Origin: Elioraea tepidiphila DSM 17972
Lineage (GTDB): Bacteria > Pseudomonadota > Alphaproteobacteria > Acetobacterales > Acetobacteraceae
Reading direction: 5' to 3'
Assembly (NCBI RefSeq): GCF_000378465.1
Contig: NZ_KB899911.1
Coordinates: 62,001 to 126,000 of the forward strand
Length of the DNA: 64,000 nt
The notes below the pieces were generated by a model. That model searched no databases and was not told the DNA's origin. It was given only the letters and a program-made list of their open reading frames with translations. Below are positions 12,507 to 19,861 of this stretch, piece after piece; position 1 is the first letter of the stretch; every line of letters starts with the position of its first letter. A program made the position numbers and the translations under genes.

Positions 12507-13802
12507 ATGACGAGACTGTCCACCAAGCGCGCGCTGGCGGGCTTCGCCGCCGCCGCGCCCGTGCTGCTGTTCGCCACCGGCGCAGCGGCCGACGAGCCCA
12601 AGATCGACACCGGCGACATGGCCTGGATGATGACCTCCACGGTCATCGTCCTGATGATGACGATCCCGGGGGTCGCGCTGTTCTACGCCGGCATGGTGCG
12701 CAAGAAGAACGTGCTCGCCACGCTGATGCAGTCCTTCGCCACCTGCGCGCTGATCACCATCGTCTGGATGGTCGCCGGCTACAGCCTCGCCTTCTCGGGC
12801 GACGGCGCCTATGTCGGCGACCTCGGCAAGCTGTTCCTCTCCGGCATGATGGAGACCTGGGACAAGCCGATCGAGGACGGCACGATCACCGAGCCGGTGT
12901 TCATGACGTTCCAGATGACCTTCGCCATCATCACGGCGGCCCTGATCACCGGCGCGTTCGCCGACCGGATGAAGTTCTCGGCGCTGCTGCTGTTCCTGAC
13001 GCTGTGGTCGCTCCTGGTCTACAGCCCGGTCTGCCATTGGGTCTGGGGCGGCGGCTTCATGGACGGCTGGGGCGTGCTCGACTTCGCCGGGGGCACGGTG
13101 GTGCACATCAACGCCGGCGTCGCGGGTCTCGTCGGCGCGATCGTGCTCGGCAAGCGCCGCGGCTACGGCACCGAGAACATGGCGCCCTACAATCTCTCCC
13201 TGTCGGTGATCGGCGCCTCTCTGCTCTGGGTCGGCTGGTTCGGCTTCAACGGCGGCTCGGCCGCCGCGTCGAACGCGAACGCGGGTCTCGCCATCGCGGT
13301 GACGCAGATCGCCACCGCCGCTGCCGCACTCGCCTGGATGTTTGCCGAGTGGGCGGTGAAGGGGAAGCCGTCGGTGCTCGGCGTCATCTCCGGCGCGGTC
13401 GCCGGGCTGGTGGGCATCACCCCCGCCGCCGGCTTCGTCGCTCCTGTGGGCGCGCTCGTGATCGGCGTCGCTGCCGGCATCGCCTCCTGGTGGGCCTCGA
13501 CCGAGCTCAAGAAGATGCTGAAGTACGACGACAGCCTCGATGTCTGGGGCGTGCACGGTGTGGCCGGCATCGTCGGCGCGATCCTCACCGGCCTGTTCGC
13601 GGTCGAGGCGATCGGCGAGACCGCCGGCGGCATCGGCCAGATGATCATCCAGATCCAGGGGGTGGTGGTGACGATCATCTATACGGGCATCGTCAGCTTC
13701 ATCCTGCTCAAGCTGGTGGATCTGCTGGTCGGGCTGCGCGTCAGCGAGGAGGAAGAGGTCGAGGGCCTCGACACCGCGCTGCACGGCGAGCGGCTTGGGT
13801 GA
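12507..13802 (+). CDS. amtB: Ammonium transporter
   Basis: A 431-residue Amt/MEP/Rh-family channel that conducts ammonium across the inner membrane, regulated by GlnK. A signal sequence (residues 1-24, ending AAADE) is followed by about 11 membrane helices. Family motifs are present: DTGDMAWMMTSTVIVLMMTIPG, FYAGMVRKKN, DFAGGTVVHINAGVAGLVGA with the pore His, and the C-terminal DDSLDVWGVHGVAGIVGA with the second pore His. The start is probably ATG 12507; an in-frame ATG at 12495 sits too close to the purine tract. A perfect-armed palindrome follows the stop codon. Confidence 0.95.
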   Translation: MTRLSTKRALAGFAAAAPVLLFATGAAADEPKIDTGDMAWMMTSTVIVLMMTIPGVALFYAGMVRKKNVLATLMQSFATCALITIVWMVAGYSLAFSGDGAYVGDLGKLFLSGMMETWDKPIEDGTITEPVFMTFQMTFAIITAALITGAFADRMKFSALLLFLTLWSLLVYSPVCHWVWGGGFMDGWGVLDFAGGTVVHINAGVAGLVGAIVLGKRRGYGTENMAPYNLSLSVIGASLLWVGWFGFNGGSAAASNANAGLAIAVTQIATAAAALAWMFAEWAVKGKPSVLGVISGAVAGLVGITPAAGFVAPVGALVIGVAAGIASWWASTELKKMLKYDDSLDVWGVHGVAGIVGAILTGLFAVEAIGETAGGIGQMIIQIQGVVVTIIYTGIVSFILLKLVDLLVGLRVSEEEEVEGLDTALHGERLG

Positions 13803-13810
13803 AACCAGGC

Positions 13811-13874
13811 GGGGAAAGGGTCGCGCAGAACTGGCCCGCGGGCCAGCGAAGCAGCCGAACCCGACCCTTTCCCC
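13811..13874. terminator. Large cruciform between convergent amtB and hydrolase genes (palindromic repeat copy 2)
   Basis: Perfect 13-bp outer arms GGGGAAAGGGTCG (13811-13823) and CGACCCTTTCCCC (13862-13874) enclose a second perfect palindrome, CTGGCCCGCGGGCCAG (13831-13846). It lies between two converging genes, so it may terminate in both directions, though neither side has a U-tract. The inner core plus CGAAGC is shared with 10181-10202. Confidence 0.6.
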
Positions 13875-13880
13875 ACCCCT

Positions 13881-15089
13881 CTATCCCATCAACAAACGCT
13901 CGGCCGCGTCCGCCATAACGGCGCAGCCGAGCACGATGTCCTCCTCCTTCGTGTCCTCGGTCCAGTGGTGGCTGATGCCGCCGATCGAGGGCACGAACAG
14001 CATCCCCGCCGGCACACGCAACGCCACCACCTGCGCGTCGTGACCGGCACCCGACGGCATGCGCTGCCAGGCCCCCGGCGCCCGCGCCTCCGCCGCCGCG
14101 GCGAGCGCCTCCTGGAACCGCGCATCCATCACCTTCGGGATGCCCTTCGAGCCGTCCTCGATCGTCACCCGGCACGGACCCGCCGCATCCGCCTCCGCCA
14201 CCAGCGCGCGCAGATGCGCCTCCATCCGGTCGAGCACGACAGGATCGGCATCGCGCACCTGCACGTTCATCTCCGCCGCCCCCGGAATGATCGAGGGCGC
14301 GTTCGGATCGAGCCCCATCCGGCCGATCGTCCAGACCGACCGCTCGGCGATCACCTGCGGCATGGTGTCGTGGATGCGGTTCGCCAGCCGCACCATCGCC
14401 ACCCCCGCATCCTTGCGGATCGCCATGCGCGTCGTGCCGGCGTGGTTCTGCACGCCCTCGAAGCGGATGCGGAAGTTCCAGATCGCGACGATCGACGTCA
14501 CCACGCCGACCCGCAGTCCCTTCGCCTCCAGCTCGTCGCCCTGCTCGATATGCGCCTCGAGGAAGCCCGCGTAGCGCGACGGATCGTCGAGCGTGATGCG
14601 CGGAACCCCCGCCAGCCCGGCCTCGGCCAGCGCGTCGCGCATGGCGATGCCGCGCGTGCGGCAGCGCGCCGCATCGATCTCCGCCTCCGACACATCGCCG
14701 ATGAACGACCGGCTGCCGAGGAAGCTGCCGAAATGTCCCTCCTCATCGACGAAGGCCACCACGTCGATCGGCAGTTCGGGCAGGGCGCGCGCGATCTCCA
14801 GCCCGTAGATCACGCCCATCGCGCCATCGAGCCAGCCGGCCTCGTTCTGGCTCTCCAGATGGCTGCCGATCAGCAGCCGTTTCCCGGGCTTGCGCGTGAA
14901 GCCGTAGACCGAGGCGATGCCGTCGATCCGCGCATCGAGCCCGGCCTCCTGCATCCGACCGGCGAGCCAGCGCCGTGACGCGACGTCCTCGGGCGAGAGG
15001 GTGGGTCGGTGCACGCCGGACCTGAAGCGGCCGAAGCCGCGCAGCGTGGCGAGGTCGGCGAGCAGGCGGGCGGGGTCGATCGTGGCCAT
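13881..15089 (-). CDS. M20-family Zn-dependent hydrolase (N-carbamoylase/hydantoinase type)
   Basis: This 402-residue amidohydrolase resembles N-carbamoyl-L-amino acid hydrolases, allantoate amidohydrolases and beta-ureidopropionases, which cleave carbamoyl or amide groups using two metal ions. Visible motifs are LLIGSHLESQNEAGWLDGAMGV (shown in part), VAFVDEEGHFGSFLGSRSF with the catalytic Glu pair, and the C-terminal MPSGAGHDAQ and FVPSIGGISHHWTEDT. The usual first motif GSHxDT reads GSHLES here, so the Asp is replaced by Glu. The start is ATG 15089. It converges with amtB. The substrate is unknown; nitrogen release would fit the ammonium genes next door. Confidence 0.88.
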   Translation of the reverse strand: MATIDPARLLADLATLRGFGRFRSGVHRPTLSPEDVASRRWLAGRMQEAGLDARIDGIASVYGFTRKPGKRLLIGSHLESQNEAGWLDGAMGVIYGLEIARALPELPIDVVAFVDEEGHFGSFLGSRSFIGDVSEAEIDAARCRTRGIAMRDALAEAGLAGVPRITLDDPSRYAGFLEAHIEQGDELEAKGLRVGVVTSIVAIWNFRIRFEGVQNHAGTTRMAIRKDAGVAMVRLANRIHDTMPQVIAERSVWTIGRMGLDPNAPSIIPGAAEMNVQVRDADPVVLDRMEAHLRALVAEADAAGPCRVTIEDGSKGIPKVMDARFQEALAAAAEARAPGAWQRMPSGAGHDAQVVALRVPAGMLFVPSIGGISHHWTEDTKEEDIVLGCAVMADAAERLLMG

Positions 15090-15220
15090 GCGGCATCGTG
15101 TCGCGCGGACCGGGCCGCGGCAAGCCGGCCCCGCGCGCCGGTTGAGGACTGTGACCGGCCTCACACCCGGTTTCCCGCATGCGGGCGCAGGCTCTCCGCA
15201 GGCAACCGGGGGACGGTGTC

Positions 15221-15547
15221 ATGACCGATGCGGCGACCACGCTCGAACGGCTGAGCAACCTGGCCGATCTCGCCTCGCTCCGCGATCCCAAGCGCGACCC
15301 GCTCGGCTGGGCGCGCGCCGAGGGGCAGCTCTGCGCCGCACTCGCCGAGGCGGGCGTCGCGCAGGACCGGATCGACTGGCTGGTCGAGGCTGCACTCCGC
15401 GCCGCGGATGCGGTCACGACCCGCCCGCTGCCGGTCGAGCTGCGCGAGTCCATGCTGGAGGCGATGCGCCACGCGCTGCGGGCACTCGCCCGGCAGGACG
15501 GCCGCGTCCGTCGCCGCCCGCGCCCGGCCGTGCGCGACTGCGCTTGA
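15221..15547 (+). CDS. Small hypothetical protein
   Basis: This 108-residue protein starts at an ATG preceded by GGGGGACGG. It is Ala/Arg/Leu-rich and mostly helical, with a basic tail (GRVRRRPRPAVRDCA). No domain is recognised. Codon use with strong third-position GC supports coding. It stands alone between the M20 hydrolase gene and a repeat-rich gap, and its stop overlaps the start of a tandem 16-bp repeat. Confidence 0.5.
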   Translation: MTDAATTLERLSNLADLASLRDPKRDPLGWARAEGQLCAALAEAGVAQDRIDWLVEAALRAADAVTTRPLPVELRESMLEAMRHALRALARQDGRVRRRPRPAVRDCA

Positions 15548-15629
15548 TACCTGGAGCACAAGATACCTGGAGCACAAGGCCTTCAGCCTTGTGCGGAAGG
15601 TATCGCGCGCAGGGCTGGTGTGGCGGCTG
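15546..15629. repeat. Tandem 16-bp repeat, hairpin and dispersed repeat
   Basis: GATACCTGGAGCACAA occurs twice head to tail (15546-15561, 15562-15577). The second copy runs into a perfect hairpin GCACAAGGC-CTTCA-GCCTTGTGC (15572-15594). The next 32 bases (15598-15629) recur in inverted orientation at 60970-61001 with a single mismatch. The gap up to 15730 holds nothing else recognisable. It looks like a remnant of an extragenic repeat or a small non-autonomous element. Confidence 0.65.
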
Positions 15630-15730
15630 CGCGCTCAATCTAAGCCTCCACCCGCCGCGTGAAGGTTTCATCTTCGCGCGGCGGGTGTGGTCCGCTGACA
15701 AGTGGGCCGGTCCCCATGCAGGATCGGCCC

Positions 15731-16333
15731 ATGACGTCCTGGCGCGACCGCTGGCAGAGCCGCTACGGCGAAGCCGCCTGGCTGTTCGGGCGCGAGCCCA
15801 ACGCCTATCTGCGCTCGCTCGACATCCGCCTGCCGCGCCGCGGCCGCGCGCTCTCTCTCGGCGAGGGCGAGGGGCGCAACGCGGTGTGGCTCGCCGCGCG
15901 CGGGCTTGCCGTCACCGCGGTCGATTTCGCGCCGATCGCCCTCGCCCGCGTGCGTGCGCTCGCGGCCGAAGGCGGGCTCGCGGTCGAGACGATCGAGGCC
16001 GATGTCGCGCGCTGGCAGCCGCCCGAGGCCGCGTTCGACATCGTCACGCTGATCTTCCTCCAGCTCTCGTCCGACGAGCGGGTGCCGGCGCACCGCGCCG
16101 CGATGGCCGCGCTGGCGCCGGGCGGGCTGCTGGTGCTGGAGGCCTTCGCCAGGGGCGAGCGCGGTGCGTGCGGGCCGAAATCCGACGACAGCCGCTACGA
16201 CGAGGCGATGCTGCGCGCGGACTTCGCCGGATTGGAGATCCTCGAACTCCTCTCAGGCACGGTGCTGCTGGAGGAGGGCGCGGGTCACCGCGGCTTGGCG
16301 CGCGTGGTGCGCCTGTTCGCGCGGCGCGGCTGA
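15731..16333 (+). CDS. Class I SAM-dependent methyltransferase (TehB-like)
   Basis: This 200-residue protein has an N-terminal SWRDRWQSRYGEAAWLFGREPN, as in TehB/thiopurine-type methyltransferases, then motif I ALSLGEGEGRNAVWLAARGLAVTAVDFA (quoted in part), an acidic Asp after strand 2, and FDIVTLIFLQL as motif IV. Motif I carries GEGEGRN, as in many tellurite-resistance-like methyltransferases. I chose ATG 15731; another in-frame ATG lies five codons upstream. It overlaps the convergent aldolase gene by 49 bp. The substrate is unknown. Confidence 0.8.
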   Translation: MTSWRDRWQSRYGEAAWLFGREPNAYLRSLDIRLPRRGRALSLGEGEGRNAVWLAARGLAVTAVDFAPIALARVRALAAEGGLAVETIEADVARWQPPEAAFDIVTLIFLQLSSDERVPAHRAAMAALAPGGLLVLEAFARGERGACGPKSDDSRYDEAMLRADFAGLEILELLSGTVLLEEGAGHRGLARVVRLFARRG

Positions 16334-17013
16334 TCCCGCCGCACCGGCATCTCGATCGCGTGCGGATCGTTCCCCTGGCGCTGCTGGCCGTAGGAGCGGA
16401 ACCGCGCCAGCACGACCGCCATCTCGGCCTCGTCCAGCACCGTGGGCGCGCCCAGCGTGCGCGCGATCCAGTACTGCTTCGCCAGCGTCTCGACCTCCAC
16501 CGCGCGGCCGAGCGCATCCTCCAGGCTGCGCCCGAGCACGATCGCGCCGTGATTGGCGAGCAGGCAGGCACTGCGTCCCTCGATCGCCGCCAGCATCGCG
16601 CGCGACAGCGCCTCGGTGCCGAAGGTGGCGTACTCGGCGCAGCGGATGTCGGGCCCCCCCGCGACCGCGACCATGTAGTGGAATGCCGGGATGCCGAGAC
16701 GCAGGCACGCGAGCGCGGTCGCGTAGGTCGAGTGTGTGTGCACCACCGCCTGCGCGTCCGCCCGCGTGCGCATCAGGTCGAGATGCATCCGCCACTCCGA
16801 CGAGGGCAGCACCTCGCCGCGATAGCCGCCGTCGAGGTCCATCTCGACCACGTGGCGCGGCTCCATCGCCTCGTAGGCGATGCCCGAGCCGGTGATCAGG
16901 AACCCCTCGGGCACGCGCACCGACACGTTGCCCGACCGGCCCTGGTTGATGCCGAGCCGGTTCATCTCCCGGCAGGTCGCGATCACGGCGCGGCGGAGGG
17001 CGAGATGGCGCAT
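16285..17013 (-). CDS. Class II aldolase/adducin family protein (L-fuculose-phosphate aldolase-like)
   Basis: This 242-residue protein matches short-chain class II aldolases that retro-aldol cleave sugar phosphates with a Zn ion. The phosphate-binding loop NQGRSGNVSVRV is near residue 25, the catalytic Glu lies in LPSSEWRMHLDLM, two Zn-binding His residues are in VVHTHSTYATAL, and the third is in CLLANHGAIVLG. The last ~25 residues are basic and overlap the methyltransferase gene on the other strand. The substrate is unassigned (fuculose-, ribulose- or methylthioribulose-phosphate-like). Confidence 0.87.
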   Translation of the reverse strand: MRHLALRRAVIATCREMNRLGINQGRSGNVSVRVPEGFLITGSGIAYEAMEPRHVVEMDLDGGYRGEVLPSSEWRMHLDLMRTRADAQAVVHTHSTYATALACLRLGIPAFHYMVAVAGGPDIRCAEYATFGTEALSRAMLAAIEGRSACLLANHGAIVLGRSLEDALGRAVEVETLAKQYWIARTLGAPTVLDEAEMAVVLARFRSYGQQRQGNDPHAIEMPVRRDQPRRANRRTTRAKPR

Positions 17014-17087
17014 CGGCCCATGCTGCCGCGCGCGCGGGCATCCGTCACCGCCCTTGACCTCGCGCGCGGCCGCCCAACCTGCGCCTC

Positions 17088-17210
17088 ATGGACGAGACGG
17101 CCGCCTTCGCCGCCTTGAAGCTGTTCCTGGTGTTCGGCCCGGTGCTCGGCTGGGCGGCGCTGGAGCTCTGGCTGCTGCGGCGCGACCGGCGCCGCGCGCG
17201 CGACCGCTGA
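17088..17210 (+). CDS. Miniature membrane protein 1 of a tandem pair
   Basis: This 40-residue protein has one membrane helix (residues about 8-24) and ends in a strongly basic tail. Its core FLVFGPVLGWAALELWLLRRDRRR aligns with the next small gene (FLIFFGLALGWGFRELWLLRRDRRR; key shared residues F, G, GW, ELWLLRRDRRR). The paralogy is the main evidence that both are real. No good ribosome-binding site is visible. It would insert with the Arg-rich tail in the cytoplasm. The function is unknown. Confidence 0.6.
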   Translation: MDETAAFAALKLFLVFGPVLGWAALELWLLRRDRRRARDR

Positions 17211-17213
17211 GCC

Positions 17214-17351
17214 ATGGACTGGGCCGGGCTGATCCGCTTCGAGTTCCTGATCTTCTTCGGGCTCGCGCTCGGCTGGGGCTTCCGAGAGCTCTGGCTGCTC
17301 AGGCGGGATCGCCGCCGGCGCGAGGCCAGCCGGCGCGACGGGGCATCCTGA
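17214..17351 (+). CDS. Miniature membrane protein 2 of a tandem pair
   Basis: This 45-residue paralog starts 3 bp after the stop of the previous gene. It has one membrane helix and the same ELWLLRRDRRR tail, extended by a further basic segment. Its 3' end overlaps the end of crtC on the opposite strand by 53 bp. The tandem duplication with a conserved GW...ELWLLRRDRRR core argues for selection on the protein sequence. Position beside the carotenoid genes may be coincidental. Confidence 0.6.
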   Translation: MDWAGLIRFEFLIFFGLALGWGFRELWLLRRDRRRREASRRDGAS

Positions 17352-18249
17352 ACGGCAGCAGCAGCTTCACCCAGCGCGTGCGGAACCGGACGAGCGACAG
17401 GCTTTCGTGCACCGCCGTGGTGTCCTGGCCGTAGAGCCGGGTCGCGAGCGTGGAGCGGGCGTAGAACGGCGCGTCCTCCAGGGTCGCGAGCACGCCCGGC
17501 GTTGCATCGGCATCGGCGCGGGTGCGGCGCGGGATGCGCCAGAGGGTGCCGGGCAGCCCCGCCTCGGGCGGTGCCTCGGCCGGAGTCACCCGCCCGTCGG
17601 CTCGGATGCGCAGCGCCAGCGACACGGCCGAGCCGTCGCGCCGGATCGCGTCGTACAGCACGGCGGCGCCGGCACCGACGGGGGCGCGGCTCCAGGTCCA
17701 GGACGCGAACCCGTCCTCCAGCGGCTCGTCGCCTTCATTGGCATCCCAGTAGCCGTGGCCGGACCAGGCGAGGGCAGGTCGGTCCATCGCCACCTCGACC
17801 CGGCAGACCGGAGCGATCGGCCGCCAGCGATGCCGCCCGGCCGCGTCCAGTGTCTCGGCGTGGCCGGTGAGCGCGGTGGGAAAGAGCCGCACCGTGCCGC
17901 GCAGCCGTTGCGGAATCGGCACGGCGATCTCGTCGATCGCGATCGTCAGCGCCGTGCCGTCCCACGTCAGGCTGCTCGGACCCACGACAAATCGATCCGC
18001 CTCGCGCGCGAGCGCCCCCGCGCCGCGCTCGGTCATCGCCCAGGCACCGCGCGGGCCGTAGAGCGCGACATTCAGCGCCACGTGGTTCTCGGCCGGCACG
18101 GTGCGGCGCGCGCGCGCCCAGGCGTAGTAGGGCGAGAACACCGAGCCGACGAAGGCGATGATGGTCAGGCCGTGCCGGCCGTCGTCGCTCAGCGCATCGA
18201 CATACCACCAGGCATAGCCGCCCGGTGGAACCGGCGCGTCGAAGCGAGG
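17299..18249 (-). CDS. crtC: Hydroxyneurosporene synthase (carotenoid 1,2-hydratase), start unresolved
   Basis: CrtC hydrates the C1-C2 double bond of neurosporene/lycopene for spheroidene or spirilloxanthin synthesis. The conserved N-terminus PRFDAPVPPGGYAWWYVDALSDDGRHG, quoted here by its key part YAWWYVDALSDDGRHG, and FVGSVFSPYYAWAR are clear, as are SGHGYWDANEGDEPLEDGF and a C-terminal FYARS. No ATG, GTG or TTG lies in frame near the expected start: the first upstream ATG is at 18534, deep inside crtD, and the next GTG is inside the conserved region. The coordinate 18249 marks where homology begins, not a verified start. It overlaps the 3' end of crtD, with crtC in the -1 frame. Confidence 0.75.
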   Translation of the reverse strand, partial: PRFDAPVPPGGYAWWYVDALSDDGRHGLTIIAFVGSVFSPYYAWARARRTVPAENHVALNVALYGPRGAWAMTERGAGALAREADRFVVGPSSLTWDGTALTIAIDEIAVPIPQRLRGTVRLFPTALTGHAETLDAAGRHRWRPIAPVCRVEVAMDRPALAWSGHGYWDANEGDEPLEDGFASWTWSRAPVGAGAAVLYDAIRRDGSAVSLALRIRADGRVTPAEAPPEAGLPGTLWRIPRRTRADADATPGVLATLEDAPFYARSTLATRLYGQDTTAVHESLSLVRFRTRWVKLLLPFRMPRRAGWPRAGGDPA

Positions 18250-19724
18250 TCCGCCAGCACCGCCGCCGCCGCCAGCCGCCCCGACATCGCCGCCATCGGC
18301 ACACCCGGCCCCGGGTGCACGCTGCCCCCCGCCAGCACCAGCCCCGGCAGGCTTGTCGTTGCCCCCGGTCGGCGGAACGACGCGCGCCAGCCATGCACCG
18401 CCCGGCCGTAGAGCGCCCCGCCCGTGGCCGGGAACAGGCGCGCGAACCCCGCCGGCGTCGTCACCACCGGTTCCGCCGCCGGTTCGAGCGTCAGCCCGGC
18501 GCGCGCGAGACGCGCGAAGGTGGCCTGCTCGCATGACGCGATCTCCTGCGGTGACGGGGGCGCGCGGTCGCCGGTGGGCGCGGCATTGACGAGGACGAGC
18601 AACCGCTCGGGTCCGTCGGGTCCGGTCGCTTCGTCATCCCGGTCCTGCGCGCAGACATAGACGGTGGGCTCGGCAGGCAGGCGGCCGCGCGCGAAGATCG
18701 CCTCGAACTCGGCCGCGTAATCGGGCGCGAAGAACACGCTGTGGCGCGGCAGCGGGAAGCCGGTCGCGCGGGCGCACAACGTCCAGGTGACGGCCGAGAG
18801 CGAGGGCACGGCATCCCCGCCGGGCGCCACCGCGCGGGCGGCGGCCGCGCCGAACAGCCCGGCGGCCAGCGCCGCGACATCGGCGTTGCACACGACGGCC
18901 TCGCCGGCGATGCGCTCGCCGGTCGCGAGCACAACGCCGGCCGCCCGGCCACGCTCGGTGACGATCTCGGTCACGTTGGCGCCATAGCGGAACGTCGCGC
19001 CACGCGCCTCGGCGAGGGTCGCGAGCGTGCGCGCGACCCGGTGCATCCCGCCCTCCACCAGCCACACGCCCTCCTGCTCGACATGCGCGATCAGCATCAG
19101 CGTGGCCGGCGCGGCGAAGGGCGAGGAGCCGCTGTAGGTGGCGTAGCGGCCGAAGAGCTGGCGCAGCCGCGGATCGGCGAAGTGCTCGCCCAGGGCGTCC
19201 CACAGCAGCACGAAGGGCGAGGCGTTCAGCAGATCGCGCACCCCGCCAAGCCCGGCGCGCCTTACCAGCGATACAGGGGAGGGACGGGGGCCGCGCAGGA
19301 ACGAGCACTCCAGCGCGCGATAGACCGCCTGCGCCCGCGCGCAAAACGCGCGGTAGCCGGCCGCCTCCGCCGCGCCGGCGAAGTCTCCGATCGCGTCCGC
19401 CGAGCGGTCGATCTCGGCGAACAGGTCGAGGCGGCTGCCGTCGTCCCAGGCGTGGCGCGCGAGCAGCGCGGCGGGGCGCAGCGCGAGATGGTCGTCGAGC
19501 CGCGTGCCGGCCTCGGCGAGGATCTCGTCCAGCACCCAGCGCATGGTGAACACGGTCGGGCCGGCATCGATCCGCGCGCCGCCGACCGTGACCTCGCGCA
19601 TCTTGCCCCCGGGGCCCTCGGCCCGCTCGACCACCGTGACGGCGAGGCCGCGCGCGGCCAGCAGCAGCGCCGCCACCAGCCCGCCGATCCCGGCGCCGAT
19701 CACCACCACCCGGTCGCTCTGCAC
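18189..19724 (-). CDS. crtD: Methoxyneurosporene dehydrogenase (carotenoid 3,4-desaturase)
   Basis: This 511-residue flavoprotein introduces the 3,4 double bond in the spheroidene/spirilloxanthin pathway. The FAD motif VVVIGAGIGGLVAALLLAARG (first 20 as key) sits at the N-terminus, VFTMRWVLDEIL and FGRYATYSGSSPF are typical of CrtI/CrtD, and the C-terminal substrate/FAD motif reads AGGSVHPGPGVPMAAMSGRLAA. I chose GTG 19724 because AAAAGGGAG precedes it; the longer ORF would start with TTG inside the divergent promoter palindrome. The last ~22 residues after VLADLAS lie over the start of crtC and look like a read-on tail. Confidence 0.92.
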   Translation of the reverse strand: MQSDRVVVIGAGIGGLVAALLLAARGLAVTVVERAEGPGGKMREVTVGGARIDAGPTVFTMRWVLDEILAEAGTRLDDHLALRPAALLARHAWDDGSRLDLFAEIDRSADAIGDFAGAAEAAGYRAFCARAQAVYRALECSFLRGPRPSPVSLVRRAGLGGVRDLLNASPFVLLWDALGEHFADPRLRQLFGRYATYSGSSPFAAPATLMLIAHVEQEGVWLVEGGMHRVARTLATLAEARGATFRYGANVTEIVTERGRAAGVVLATGERIAGEAVVCNADVAALAAGLFGAAAARAVAPGGDAVPSLSAVTWTLCARATGFPLPRHSVFFAPDYAAEFEAIFARGRLPAEPTVYVCAQDRDDEATGPDGPERLLVLVNAAPTGDRAPPSPQEIASCEQATFARLARAGLTLEPAAEPVVTTPAGFARLFPATGGALYGRAVHGWRASFRRPGATTSLPGLVLAGGSVHPGPGVPMAAMSGRLAAAAVLADLASTRRFHRAAMPGGMSMR

Positions 19725-19751
19725 CCTCGGCTCCCTTTTGGCGCCCGATTG

Positions 19752-19781
19752 TGTTGACACGACTGTCAACAATTAATGACA
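19752..19781. promoter_or_regulatory. PpsR/CrtJ-type site and palindrome in the crtD-crtE divergent promoter
   Basis: TGTCAACAATTAATGACA (19764-19781) matches the PpsR/CrtJ consensus TGTcN10gACA with all outer TGT/ACA bases. It overlaps TGTTGACACGACTGTCAACA (19752-19771), a perfect 8-bp inverted repeat that also presents TTGACA -35-like hexamers on both strands. A weaker half-matching site (CGAC...TACA, 19790-19807) lies exactly 8 bp further on. Repression of crtDC and crtEF under oxygen is inferred. Confidence 0.7.
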
Positions 19782-19861
19782 GTCTTGAGCGACAATTCAA
19801 CCTTACACCACGCGTGGCCGGGCACGGCCGAGGCCGTGTCGGGTCCGGGAGGAGCGGAACC

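Noticed and set aside
18250-18534. Extending crtC to the ATG at 18534
   Set aside because: It would add about 95 residues of Gly/Arg-rich shadow sequence inside crtD with no homology to CrtC.
19725-19772. TTG start for crtD at 19772
   Set aside because: This would place the start codon inside the palindromic promoter. The GTG at 19724 has a proper ribosome-binding site and fits the FAD-motif position of the family.
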